Origin: Flagellimonas ochracea
GTDB lineage: Bacteria > Bacteroidota > Bacteroidia > Flavobacteriales > Flavobacteriaceae
Length of the DNA stretch: 64,000 nt
Direction: 5' to 3'
Assembly (NCBI RefSeq): GCF_009903685.1
Contig: NZ_JAAABI010000001.1
Coordinates: 744,001 to 808,000 of the forward strand
The position numbers and the translations under genes were made by a program. The notes beneath the pieces were generated by a model. It searched no databases and was not told the DNA's origin. It saw nothing but the letters and a program-made list of their open reading frames with translations. Within the stretch, counting starts at the first letter, position 1, and every line of letters starts with the position of its first letter. Below, one piece after another: positions 52,464-60,404 of this stretch.

Positions 52464-53629
52464 GATTTTTCTCTTCGTCTTTTTTCTTTTTGAAGTAAGG
52501 CCAATTCTCTAGAAGTTTGCCCGGCCACAGAAGTATTTTCTTCAGCCCTTCGAATCAAATAGGGCATAACATCCCGTACTGGGCCATAAGGCAGGTACTT
52601 GGTGACATTGTAACCTATATCAGCAAGATTGAACGTGATATGGTCGCTCATACCATACAATTGGCCAAACCATATATTAGGGTTGGAGATTTTCAACTTT
52701 TTTGATTCCATTAGCGCTATCAAATGATGGCAGCTTTCTTCATTATGAGTACCTGCGTAAATTGATATTACATCCAAGTTATCCATAATGTAGGTAATGG
52801 CTGCATTGAAGTTGTCATCCGTAGCTTTTTTAGATTCGCAAATAGGGCTTTTATAGCCCTGCTCTTGCGCACGGTCATTCTCCTTTTCCATATAAGCCCC
52901 TCGCACTACCTTCACCCCAATCTTGAAATCTTCCTGTTCCGCAATTTGGAGAAGTTTTTTTAGATAGTCCATTCGGTCCCAACGGTACATCTGCAAGGTA
53001 TTGTAGACCACGGCAGTTTTTTTGTTGTATTTGCGCATCATCTGGAGGGCCACATCATCAGCCGCATCTTGCATCCAGCTTTCCTCGGCATCAATCAATA
53101 GTGAAACGCCAAGGTCATGAGCCTTTTTACACACTTGGTCATATCTGTTGACGACCCTTTGCCATTCTGCCATTTCATCTTGGGTCAAATTGCTCCCTTC
53201 ACTTATCTTTTGATACAGCTGAAATCGCCCGAAACCTGTGGGTTTGAAAACTGCAAAAGGAATGGCATCTTTTTCTTTAACAAAATCCAATATTTCCAAA
53301 GTCTTGCTAATGGCAGTATCAAATTGATTATCTACTTCCTTTCCTTCTACGGAGTAATCCAGAATAGAGCAGACCCCTTTTTCATACATCTTATCAATAA
53401 TAGGTAAACAATCTTCCTCATTGACCCCGCCACAAAAATGATCAAAGACAGTGGCACGGATGAGTCCCTCAATGGGGAGGTGGGCCTTGATGGCGAAATT
53501 GGTCACCGCTGTTCCAATTTTCACCAAAGGCTCATTGGCAATAAGTTTGAATAAAAAGTAGGCTCGTTCCAGTTCGGAATCAGTTTTAAGTTCGAACGCT
53601 ATTGCGGTATTCTCAAAATTCGGACGCAT
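52460..53629 (-). CDS. Proline dehydrogenase, monofunctional
   Basis: A 389-residue FAD enzyme that oxidises proline to pyrroline-5-carboxylate. The TIM-barrel marks are FDHFCGGV near 65, SLLIDAEESWMQDAADDV (near 178), TLQMYRWDRM (near 213), GVKVVRGAYMEKE (near 240) and the C-terminal RRAEENTSVAGQTSRELALLQKEKRR, whose Arg pair and ENTS bind substrate. It is the monofunctional type; the PutA-like dehydrogenase partner is not in the window. A TATATTTG box precedes it. Its start ATG (53629) lies three codons inside the longest frame. Confidence 0.92.
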   Translation of the reverse strand: MRPNFENTAIAFELKTDSELERAYFLFKLIANEPLVKIGTAVTNFAIKAHLPIEGLIRATVFDHFCGGVNEEDCLPIIDKMYEKGVCSILDYSVEGKEVDNQFDTAISKTLEILDFVKEKDAIPFAVFKPTGFGRFQLYQKISEGSNLTQDEMAEWQRVVNRYDQVCKKAHDLGVSLLIDAEESWMQDAADDVALQMMRKYNKKTAVVYNTLQMYRWDRMDYLKKLLQIAEQEDFKIGVKVVRGAYMEKENDRAQEQGYKSPICESKKATDDNFNAAITYIMDNLDVISIYAGTHNEESCHHLIALMESKKLKISNPNIWFGQLYGMSDHITFNLADIGYNVTKYLPYGPVRDVMPYLIRRAEENTSVAGQTSRELALLQKEKRRREKS

Positions 53630-53651
53630 TATTATCAATCTATTAAAGAAT

Positions 53652-53659
53652 CAAATATA
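53652..53659 (-). promoter_or_regulatory. -7 box TATATTTG for proline dehydrogenase
   Basis: Exact TAnnTTTG match on the minus strand, 22 bases upstream of the ATG in the divergent gap with aroB. Confidence 0.5.
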
Positions 53660-53719
53660 AGTCGGGAATTCCAAAAAAAATCTATAAAATAGTCTTTATT
53701 TAGCACTACAAAAAGTGAT

Positions 53720-54775
53720 ATGGACTCCGTTGCATCCCACTCATATGAGGTACATTTGGAAGCGCTGGCGCAAGCCGCTTTACAGCAATATATTGCCAAG
53801 AGTTCCTATTCCAAAATATTTTTGATGGTGGATGAGAACACCAAAAAATACTGTTTGCCGATTTTTGAAGAAAAGATAGGAGTGCAAATAGATCAAATTT
53901 TGGAAATTCAATCTGGTGAAGCTAATAAAAATATCACGACATGTGTCAAGGTTTGGGATGCTTTATCCAAAAATGACGGTGATCGAAAAAGCCTATTGAT
54001 CAATTTAGGGGGGGGCGTGCTTACTGATTTAGGCGGGTTTGTGGCTTCCACCTTTCAGAGAGGAATCGATTTCATAAACATTCCCACCACCCTACTTGCG
54101 ATGGTTGATGCTTCTATAGGAGGGAAAACCGGGGTAGATTTAGGACCCTTAAAAAATCAAATTGGAGTCATTAACCAACCCAAAATGGTGTTGATATTTC
54201 CAGAATTTTTAAAAACCCTTGAGCCAAGACAACGAACCAGTGGATATGCTGAAATGCTAAAACATGGTCTTATCAGGGATGCAGTCTACTGGAATTCGCT
54301 TAGGAACACCAACGATTATGGTGATGCCGCCTGTGTTCAAAAATCCATTTCCATCAAAAATGATATAGTAATGCAGGACCCTACTGAAAAAGGAGTTCGC
54401 AAAATCTTGAATTTTGGACATACGCTTGGCCATGCCATTGAATCTTACTGTTTGGAAAGTCCTCAAAGAAAAACGCTGTTACATGGGGAGGCCATCGCCA
54501 TTGGAATGATTCTGGAAGCTTATTTGTCGCATGAATTGAAAGGTTTGCCACGCTTGTCCTTAGAAGAAATAAAGGATACTTTCTTAAAGCATTTTGAGAG
54601 GGTCGACTTTGACGGTCATGATATCGATTCCATTTTAAAATTGCTTAGGTACGATAAAAAAAACTCCCACGGTAACATTAACTTCGTGTTGCTTCAGGCC
54701 ATAGGCGAAGCGGTCATAGATGTCAAAGTTCCGGATAATCTTCTCCTTAAGGCATTCGCATACTACAAAGAATAA
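53720..54775 (+). CDS. aroB: 3-dehydroquinate synthase
   Basis: A 351-residue enzyme of the shikimate pathway that uses NAD and zinc. It has LLINLGGGVLTDLGGFVASTFQRGIDF (in part) near 92, IPTTLLAMVDASIGGKTGVD (in part) near 120, the metal ligands Glu in GYAEMLKHGLI near 176 and His in NFGHTLGHAIE near 235 and LLHGEAIAIGM near 258. The G-run at 54008-54015 (eight G) codes part of LGGGV. The gene starts 91 bases from proline dehydrogenase in a divergent arrangement. Confidence 0.95.
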   Translation: MDSVASHSYEVHLEALAQAALQQYIAKSSYSKIFLMVDENTKKYCLPIFEEKIGVQIDQILEIQSGEANKNITTCVKVWDALSKNDGDRKSLLINLGGGVLTDLGGFVASTFQRGIDFINIPTTLLAMVDASIGGKTGVDLGPLKNQIGVINQPKMVLIFPEFLKTLEPRQRTSGYAEMLKHGLIRDAVYWNSLRNTNDYGDAACVQKSISIKNDIVMQDPTEKGVRKILNFGHTLGHAIESYCLESPQRKTLLHGEAIAIGMILEAYLSHELKGLPRLSLEEIKDTFLKHFERVDFDGHDIDSILKLLRYDKKNSHGNINFVLLQAIGEAVIDVKVPDNLLLKAFAYYKE

Positions 54776-54871
54776 GCGTTACGCCTACTTAAAATAACGG
54801 TTTACAACTCTTTAAAAGCAGCGATTTCAAAAATTCCTAGTTTAGGATTGATAACCTAAAAACCAATCCTG

Positions 54872-55210
54872 ATGAAACGAATACTGATAGATTACAAAAA
54901 GTTGGACCACAAAACAGCTGCTGCTTTGATTGATTCTTATCCCTACGGTTATGGAGACGAAGATCTTATTGTTTTGAAAAAGCCATGCGGTGAAATTATC
55001 GAAGCGGTAGAAGTGAAAACGGAGGATACCATATACCTGGTTAAAATCAGCAAGAGCCTATCCAACTTTATTGCCAATTTTGAGGAAACCATCGAAAAGG
55101 AACTGGCACAAAGCAGTTCCCAAGAAATAGCAGCATGTTTAGAAGAAACAGCATTGGACGGTGCTGATTTGGAAACCGATACTGATTTGGAAGATGAAAG
55201 TTCTTTCTAG
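54872..55210 (+). CDS. Hypothetical protein with acidic tail
   Basis: A 112-residue soluble protein. The first 70 residues are mixed alpha/beta, starting MKRILIDYKKLDHKTAAALI, with a Tyr-Gly-rich turn (SYPYGYGDED) and KKPCGEIIEAVEV. The C-terminal 30 residues are very acidic (ETALDGADLETDTDLEDESS). I do not recognise a characterised family. It lies 97 bases after aroB and ends convergently with the DinB gene 12 bases later. Confidence 0.65.
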   Translation: MKRILIDYKKLDHKTAAALIDSYPYGYGDEDLIVLKKPCGEIIEAVEVKTEDTIYLVKISKSLSNFIANFEETIEKELAQSSSQEIAACLEETALDGADLETDTDLEDESSF

Positions 55211-55222
55211 ATAAGGAAGCAG

Positions 55223-55741
55223 TTATACATAGCGCTCATTGATAATTCTCAAGTGATGTGCTTGATGGCCACTAATAATAAAGCCCAACGCCCTAACACT
55301 CATTTCTGAGCCACTGGCCACCCCTATTCTTCCCAACATTTCATTGGAGAGGGATTTGAATAATTGGATGGTCGATTCCCGGACCGCTTTGTATTCGCTG
55401 ATCAAATCTTGTTTTTTTCTCCCATTGGCCTCGCTGGCAGGCACATAATCATCCTGTTCAAAACCTGGGAGCGGAGTTTTATCCCCTCTGGCAAATCGAA
55501 GAGCCCGATACTGAAAAACGCGTTCCGCATCGATAATATGAACGATTAATTCTGACAACGTCCATTTGCCTTCGGCGTAGGCATATCTTAGTTTATCCTC
55601 AGAAAGCTCATTTAAAAATCCCAAAAAAGCATCACTGCCTGAAACTAGTTCCTCAAGGATGGTGGCATTTTCACTAACTGCCAAAACATAATTATGGTAA
55701 AACGGATTGTACTCCGTTGAGGGCAACTCTGAACGTTTCAT
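55223..55741 (-). CDS. DinB family protein
   Basis: A 172-residue four-helix protein of the DinB superfamily, with the usual YAEGKWTLSELIVHIIDAERVF segment near 58-79 (in part; His as potential metal ligand), FARGDKTPLPGFEQDDYVP near 88, and the C-terminal GFIISGHQAHHLRII near 153 with the His pair completing the site. Function unknown; a thiol-dependent transferase is possible. It is unrelated by position to the DinB protein in the his operon. The Lrp gene lies 22 bases upstream. Confidence 0.87.
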   Translation of the reverse strand: MKRSELPSTEYNPFYHNYVLAVSENATILEELVSGSDAFLGFLNELSEDKLRYAYAEGKWTLSELIVHIIDAERVFQYRALRFARGDKTPLPGFEQDDYVPASEANGRKKQDLISEYKAVRESTIQLFKSLSNEMLGRIGVASGSEMSVRALGFIISGHQAHHLRIINERYV

Positions 55742-55763
55742 CTTTCTGGAAGATACGATTATG

Positions 55764-56243
55764 CTAAAGTTCGTTGAAGATGGTATGCATCAATCTTTTT
55801 TTATCATTGATGCTCTCCTCTAACGAGATCATGGTTTCTGTTCTGCTTATACCATCAATATCATCTATTTTAAAAATGATGTTTTTGGCATGTGTTGTGT
55901 CCTTGGCTCTGATTTTACAAAAAATATTGAATTTTCCGGTAGTGATATGAGCCACGGTCACGTATGGAATTTGACTAAGGCGTTCCAAAACAAACTTTGT
56001 CTGATGTGTCTTTTCCAGAAAAATCCCGACGTACGCAATAAACGAATACCCCAATTTAACATAATCAAGAGTGAGTGAAGACCCTTTGATGATCCCCGAT
56101 TCTTCCATTTTTTTCACTCTAACGTGAACTGTACCTGCAGAAATCAATAATTTCTTGGCAATGTCAGTAAATGGTGTCCGGGTGTTATCAATCAACATAT
56201 CCAGAATCTGGTGGTCTATCTCATCTAATTTTACTTTGCTCAT
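55764..56243 (-). CDS. Lrp/AsnC family transcription regulator
   Basis: A 159-residue regulator. The N-terminal helix-turn-helix is LDEIDHQILDMLIDNTRTPFTDIAKKLLISAGTVHVRVKKME (in part), residues 6-47, and the C-terminal RAM domain (about 65-155), with HITTGKFNIFCKIRAKDT, binds effector amino acids. It probably controls amino acid or general metabolic genes; the nearby proline dehydrogenase, alanine dehydrogenase and M14 peptidase are possible targets, but this is inference. A TATTTTTG box lies 17 bases upstream. Confidence 0.92.
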   Translation of the reverse strand: MSKVKLDEIDHQILDMLIDNTRTPFTDIAKKLLISAGTVHVRVKKMEESGIIKGSSLTLDYVKLGYSFIAYVGIFLEKTHQTKFVLERLSQIPYVTVAHITTGKFNIFCKIRAKDTTHAKNIIFKIDDIDGISRTETMISLEESINDKKRLMHTIFNEL

Positions 56244-56260
56244 ACCTTAAGAATTTTCAG

Positions 56261-56268
56261 CAAAAATA
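56261..56268 (-). promoter_or_regulatory. -7 box TATTTTTG for the Lrp regulator
   Basis: Exact TAnnTTTG match on the minus strand, 17 bases upstream of the ATG. Confidence 0.5.
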
Positions 56269-56338
56269 ATAAATTAAGAAAATAAGTTTAATAAAAATGG
56301 CCTTTTTTTAAACAAAATGCAAGAAATAAATTAAAACA

Positions 56339-57451
56339 TTATTTTTTTTCTGCTGATGCAACCAAATCGAGCAAATCTTTATTTGCAGCTAAGGACTCCC
56401 TATCTTTGGCATTTGAACACTCTATTATCCTGTGCCCAAAGAATGCATCAAGATTTTCAACAGCCGCTATTTCGGGAACAAAGGATATTGCGCCGTTTTC
56501 TAGAACCTCTTTGAATTGAATACCTACATCCGTAACATCGTCCAGATTATGATTGACCCGATTCGCATTCCTTATCAAAATGTCGTAGAAAGATTTTTCA
56601 TTTTCCGGAATATCAAAGTATTCATTTATATCAAATAACTCAATATTCTGTTTTACAATTATTTGAAGTACTTCAAGGAAAGCATAAAAAATTAATTCTC
56701 TTGTTTTTTCACGCATATAGTCGTTAGGGTAATGCCCCGCTTCAAACAAGATGGTTGGCACTTCCTGCATCTGAAATGCGTCACCCACACAATTATCGTT
56801 AAAAGCATCATCATATCGCCCCACCTGCCCCGGTATTTTGGATTGCAACATACGATTCATGGCCAAAATTAACTGCATTGCAGTTCCCCTAGCCGGTGTG
56901 ATCTCCCGCTCAGAATTACTTGCTGGGGCTAAGAAAGAAACGGTTGCGGATTTTTTGTTTTGGCCTGCAGCAAATAGTGTTCGCTGATCATGTAGATTGA
57001 AACAGTAATGTGGTTGAAATTTCTCAAAAGCACTTCTAAGGATTCTGCTTTCGGGCTGGGACAGTTCTTTTGCATCCCTGTTTAAATCTATTCCATTGGC
57101 GTTTTGGCGGGTATAGGTGTCCGCACCATCCGGATTCAGCATTGGGATGATATACAACGTACATTGTTCAAGTATTGAATCGCGCAAAGGGCTTGATATC
57201 TTCAAAAAGTTGACCAAATCCAATACCGCTTTAGTGGTTGTGGATTCATTTCCGTGCATTTGGGACCACATTAGTATACGATTTGCACCACTGCCCATGG
57301 TAACGCCCAGTATGGAATTACTATTGACCGATTGCCCAAGACAATCTATTGCCAAACCATTAAGATTGGGAAGCCAATGTTCGCGTAGATGAGCCATCGT
57401 GACATATCTGCCCTGAACGGAATGCTCTTTATGTTGTATGTAATCAATCAT
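56339..57451 (-). CDS. M14-family zinc carboxypeptidase
   Basis: A 370-residue peptidase. The zinc ligands are H66 and E69 in QMHGNES and H154 in FNLHDQRTLF; Arg in DTYTRQN and NLNR-like LNRDA bind the substrate carboxylate; the catalytic Glu is E237 in ILFEAGHYPND. No signal peptide is seen with the start at 57451 (MIDYIQHKEH), so it is probably cytoplasmic. An ATG-like start 22 codons further upstream would run through the operator region and is unlikely. The promoter and paired operator upstream suggest control by the divergent regulator. Confidence 0.87.
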   Translation of the reverse strand: MIDYIQHKEHSVQGRYVTMAHLREHWLPNLNGLAIDCLGQSVNSNSILGVTMGSGANRILMWSQMHGNESTTTKAVLDLVNFLKISSPLRDSILEQCTLYIIPMLNPDGADTYTRQNANGIDLNRDAKELSQPESRILRSAFEKFQPHYCFNLHDQRTLFAAGQNKKSATVSFLAPASNSEREITPARGTAMQLILAMNRMLQSKIPGQVGRYDDAFNDNCVGDAFQMQEVPTILFEAGHYPNDYMREKTRELIFYAFLEVLQIIVKQNIELFDINEYFDIPENEKSFYDILIRNANRVNHNLDDVTDVGIQFKEVLENGAISFVPEIAAVENLDAFFGHRIIECSNAKDRESLAANKDLLDLVASAEKK

Positions 57452-57470
57452 GAAAAAACAAAATACTTTA

Positions 57471-57497
57471 CAAAAGTAACATTTCAACGTATCACAA
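57471..57497 (-). promoter_or_regulatory. Promoter of the M14 carboxypeptidase gene, overlapping an operator
   Basis: On the minus strand TACTTTTG (57471-57478) matches the -7 consensus and a TTG (57495-57497) lies 16 bases upstream. The TTG is part of the left ACAATTGT palindrome, so a bound regulator would cover the -33 element. Confidence 0.65.
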
Positions 57498-57537
57498 TTG
57501 TAACGCTCCGAAGACAATTTTCGTTACAATTGTGATA
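57490..57537. promoter_or_regulatory. Paired operator: perfect 16 bp inverted repeat
   Basis: TATCACAATTGTAACG (57490-57505) and CGTTACAATTGTGATA (57522-57537) are exact reverse complements with a 16-base spacer. Each arm also contains a palindrome ACAATTGT, and the centres of the two palindromes are 32 bp apart, about three helical turns. This suits two dimers of a regulator on one face of the DNA. The obvious candidate is the Cro/C1-type protein coded just downstream on the plus strand. Confidence 0.7.
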
Positions 57538-57679
57538 TTATTGAATAGCGGAAGTGCTATTTGTAACCAATTAATTGACTTATCCGATAAGAATAACATA
57601 AATTACTTTAAAACAGTACTTTAAATATCTTCAAATGAATTGATAGTACAAAATATATGGTGCTGAAAGTTACTTTTTA

Positions 57680-57710
57680 TTGTAGTGTTATTTGAAATTG
57701 GATATATTTG
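57680..57710 (+). promoter_or_regulatory. Promoter of the XRE regulator gene
   Basis: TTG (57680-57682), a 20-base spacer, then TATATTTG (57703-57710), 20 bases upstream of the GTG start. A second TACATTTG (57724-57731) overlaps the start codon and is probably fortuitous. Confidence 0.65.
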
Positions 57711-57730
57711 AATAACAATAATTTACATTT

Positions 57731-58126
57731 GTGAATGATTCAGTAATTTATCGATTGCAGCGCGTTATAGAACACTATGGGTTGACCGTGTCTGCCTTTG
57801 CAGACCATATTGGTGTGCAACGCTCCAGTGTGTCCCATGTGTTGAGCGGAAGGAACAAACCCAGTTTGGATTTTGTGATGAAATTGGTTAAGACCTATCC
57901 CGAAGTAAACCTCTATTGGTTGTTGAACGGAAAGGGAAGCTTTCCAGCTGGTACCGAAACAGAATCCCCCACTCTATCCTTGGAGGGAAATGATATGGGA
58001 ATTAAGGAAACGAAAGGGACATTGGATGCTGTGGTGTCAGCGAAGCGTGATTTTCCCGAAGCCGTGAAAGTAATCATTGTGTACGACAATGGAACTTTTG
58101 AATCGTACGACACAAAAAACCGATAG
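57731..58126 (+). CDS. XRE/Cro-C1 family helix-turn-helix regulator
   Basis: A 131-residue protein with a helix-turn-helix domain at about 5-65: VIEHYGLTVSAFADHIGVQRSSVSHVLSGRNKPSLDFVMKLVKTYPEVNLYWLLNGKG (in part), with the recognition helix QRSSVSHVLSG. The C-terminal half is polar with no named domain, possibly for dimerisation. It starts at GTG (57731); the only nearby ATG is out of frame. Upstream is a paired operator and the divergent M14 peptidase gene, so autoregulation or control of M14 is likely. A lipoprotein gene follows 41 bases later. Confidence 0.88.
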   Translation: MNDSVIYRLQRVIEHYGLTVSAFADHIGVQRSSVSHVLSGRNKPSLDFVMKLVKTYPEVNLYWLLNGKGSFPAGTETESPTLSLEGNDMGIKETKGTLDAVVSAKRDFPEAVKVIIVYDNGTFESYDTKNR

Positions 58127-58167
58127 CTGATTTGCATCAATACTTGCTTTCCCCTTACCTTGCAGAC

Positions 58168-58545
58168 ATGATGAAATTTGTGCTCATTATAGTGCTGCTT
58201 TTTGGTTTCGGGGCTTGCCAACAGCCCCCAGAACGAAACTGCTCTGCATTTAGAACCGGGGAGTATTCGTTTACCACGACGATTGACGGAGAAAAGAAAA
58301 CCACTACTTTTCGTAGAACCAAAGATATAGAAGTTGATTATTTTGAAGGACATCAGGATACATCTTCCATCCGCTGGATCAATGATTGTGAATATGTACT
58401 TAAAAATATGAGCCCAAAAAATAAGGCAGAGGAAAAATCCATCCATATAAAAATATTGACCACCTCAGATTCTTCGTATACATTTGAGTACAATGCGATT
58501 GGTGACAAAAGAAAATTTAAAGGAACTGCATACAAAATACACTGA
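58168..58545 (+). CDS. Small lipoprotein, hypothetical
   Basis: A 125-residue lipoprotein from the ATG at 58168 (MMKFVLIIVLLFGFGACQQ), with the lipid-attachment Cys after FGA. The mature part is beta-rich: NCSAFRTGEYSF, a TTTIDGEKKTTTFRRT strand pair, then SIRWINDCEYVLKNM, with two Cys that may pair. I recognise no assigned function. It ends two bases before terC, so the two are probably co-transcribed. An earlier TTG at 58132 is less likely. Confidence 0.75.
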   Translation: MMKFVLIIVLLFGFGACQQPPERNCSAFRTGEYSFTTTIDGEKKTTTFRRTKDIEVDYFEGHQDTSSIRWINDCEYVLKNMSPKNKAEEKSIHIKILTTSDSSYTFEYNAIGDKRKFKGTAYKIH

Positions 58546-58547
58546 CC

Positions 58548-59369
58548 ATGTTTGAAATCTTTACCAGCCCAGATGCCTGGATGGCATTGTTGACATTGAC
58601 TTTTTTGGAGATTATCCTTGGGATAGACAATATTATTTTTATTTCCATTGCTGCGGGCAAACTTGAAAAGAATGATAGAAAAAAAGCAACGAATCTTGGG
58701 CTTGTTCTTGCCATGGGCATGCGTATTTTGCTGCTTTTCGGGATTACTTGGTTAACCCGAATGAAAAAGCCGTTCCTGGTGTTCGACGAATCGTGGATTA
58801 CTGGTGGAATAAGCTGGCAGGCCCTTATTCTATTTCTTGGAGGGCTCTTTTTGCTGTATAAGAGCACCAAAGAAATTCATGAGAAAGTTGAAGACCGTGG
58901 GCATGATGAACGGGAAGTTACCCGTTCCAGATCTTCTTCCCTGACCAATGCCATTGTTCAAATAACCGTCATCAATATTGTATTTTCTTTTGATTCCATT
59001 TTAACGGCAATAGGTATGACCAATGGCATTTCGCCCAATCCAACAGATGCTTTAGTTTTGATGGTTACCGCTGTAGTGGTCTCCGTTATTATCATGATGC
59101 TATTTGCCAACCCCGTCGGTGATTTTGTAAATCGACACCCTTCCATTCAGGTGTTGGGACTTTCCTTTCTAATTTTGATAGGGTTTATGTTGATTGCTGA
59201 AGCTGCACATTTATCGCATTTGGTAGTGTTCGACAATGAAATTGGAGCTATTCCAAAAGGATATCTTTATTTTGCAATAGCATTTTCGCTAATGGTAGAA
59301 TTTTTGGATTTAAGAATGCGAAGAAACAAGAAAGATAAGGGTCTAGTTGAAGATAAATCAGCTAATTAG
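58548..59369 (+). CDS. TerC family integral membrane protein
   Basis: A 273-residue protein of the TerC/Alx family with about seven hydrophobic helices. The conserved acidic motif LEIILGIDNIIFISIAAGKL (residues 20-39, in part) and the second motif INIVFSFDSILTAIGMTNG (about 142-160) with conserved Asp are present. Members transport manganese or calcium or relate to tellurite resistance; the ion here is not known. The C-terminus is charged. It overlaps the convergent sterol-desaturase gene by eight bases. Confidence 0.9.
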   Translation: MFEIFTSPDAWMALLTLTFLEIILGIDNIIFISIAAGKLEKNDRKKATNLGLVLAMGMRILLLFGITWLTRMKKPFLVFDESWITGGISWQALILFLGGLFLLYKSTKEIHEKVEDRGHDEREVTRSRSSSLTNAIVQITVINIVFSFDSILTAIGMTNGISPNPTDALVLMVTAVVVSVIIMMLFANPVGDFVNRHPSIQVLGLSFLILIGFMLIAEAAHLSHLVVFDNEIGAIPKGYLYFAIAFSLMVEFLDLRMRRNKKDKGLVEDKSAN

Positions 59370-60318
59370 GACGTTGATATGCCAGATTTGGATGTAACTC
59401 CTTTTGTTTTTCATGCAATTTTTGCTGCTGTTTGACAGTGAGTGTACTCCCATCATGACTCCATCCGGGAGGACCGAAAATGTACCTCAGTTTGTGCGAT
59501 AGTTTGTTCGACTTTTTGACATCTATCCAAATGTCTTTAAACTCATGTGTTAAGATTACTACTGGGTTATACGAATTTGGAGAGTGGATTACGCCGTATT
59601 TAACATCAACATCATCATCCAATTCTTTCCAGGTGCCGAACATTTTATCAAAAATATTCAAAAAACCGCCGTGGTTTTTGTCCAAATACTCCACATTTTG
59701 TGCATGGTGGACCTGGTGCATGGTATGGGTATTGAAAATTTTCTCCAAAAATCCCAATTTGGGCACATAAACTGAATGCAACTGAAATTGCCATAGTGCC
59801 TCAATGCCCAAACAGACCACTACCATTTCCGGTGGAAAACCTATAGCAGGCATCCACATGTAAAACAACGGCTTGTAAAGTATCGTGAACCATCCATTGC
59901 GCACCGCTGTTCCCAAATTATAGTTGTCTGATGAATGATGCACTATATGAGCCGCCCAAAGGATACGAATTTCATGATTGGCCCTGTGGAACCAATAATA
60001 GGTGAAATCGTCCGCAAGCTGACAAAGCAACCAAACATACCAAGCATAACTAAAGGATTGGTGACCCAAAAAATTTTGCCGCACGCCGTTGACCACTGGA
60101 TTGAAGAGTTCATAAACTCCCTCAAAAAGCACAATGGCGAAAATTACCTTGAAGAGCGGTCCCAACAACGCAGACCCTATTCCCATGAAACCGCTGGCAG
60201 CCAAATCCTTCCAGTTATAGAGGTGGTCATCCCCATGCGTTTTACTATATGTAAGCTCAAGTAAAATAAAGGCAATAAAAACCGGTACGCCGTATACCAA
60301 CGGGTTTGTAAAATCCAT
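59362..60318 (-). CDS. Sterol desaturase/fatty acid hydroxylase family protein
   Basis: A 318-residue membrane enzyme with about four membrane helices and the di-iron histidine motifs of the family: HRANHE near 120 (in FHRANHEIRILWAAHIVHHSSD, which also holds HIVHH), and HTMHQVHHAQNVEYLDKNHGG near 206. The last 40 residues, with GPPGWSHDGST and a basic helix, look like a separate cytoplasmic tail. It may hydroxylate or desaturate a lipid; the substrate is unknown. Confidence 0.9.
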   Translation of the reverse strand: MDFTNPLVYGVPVFIAFILLELTYSKTHGDDHLYNWKDLAASGFMGIGSALLGPLFKVIFAIVLFEGVYELFNPVVNGVRQNFLGHQSFSYAWYVWLLCQLADDFTYYWFHRANHEIRILWAAHIVHHSSDNYNLGTAVRNGWFTILYKPLFYMWMPAIGFPPEMVVVCLGIEALWQFQLHSVYVPKLGFLEKIFNTHTMHQVHHAQNVEYLDKNHGGFLNIFDKMFGTWKELDDDVDVKYGVIHSPNSYNPVVILTHEFKDIWIDVKKSNKLSHKLRYIFGPPGWSHDGSTLTVKQQQKLHEKQKELHPNLAYQRPN

Positions 60319-60404
60319 GAAAACTTTATGCTATAATGGGGTTAGTGAATTTTCGTGCTGTGCTGCTTAATTATACTTCACGGTTAAAATAGGCAAATAA
60401 AACC

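Noticed and set aside
54008-54015. Eight-G run in aroB as a phase-variation tract
   Set aside because: It codes the conserved Gly-rich NAD loop of an essential-type enzyme and is short; no sign of frame loss.
57724-57731. TACATTTG overlapping the XRE start codon as its promoter
   Set aside because: Transcription from it would begin inside the gene; the TATATTTG at 57703 with a TTG 20 bases upstream is better placed.
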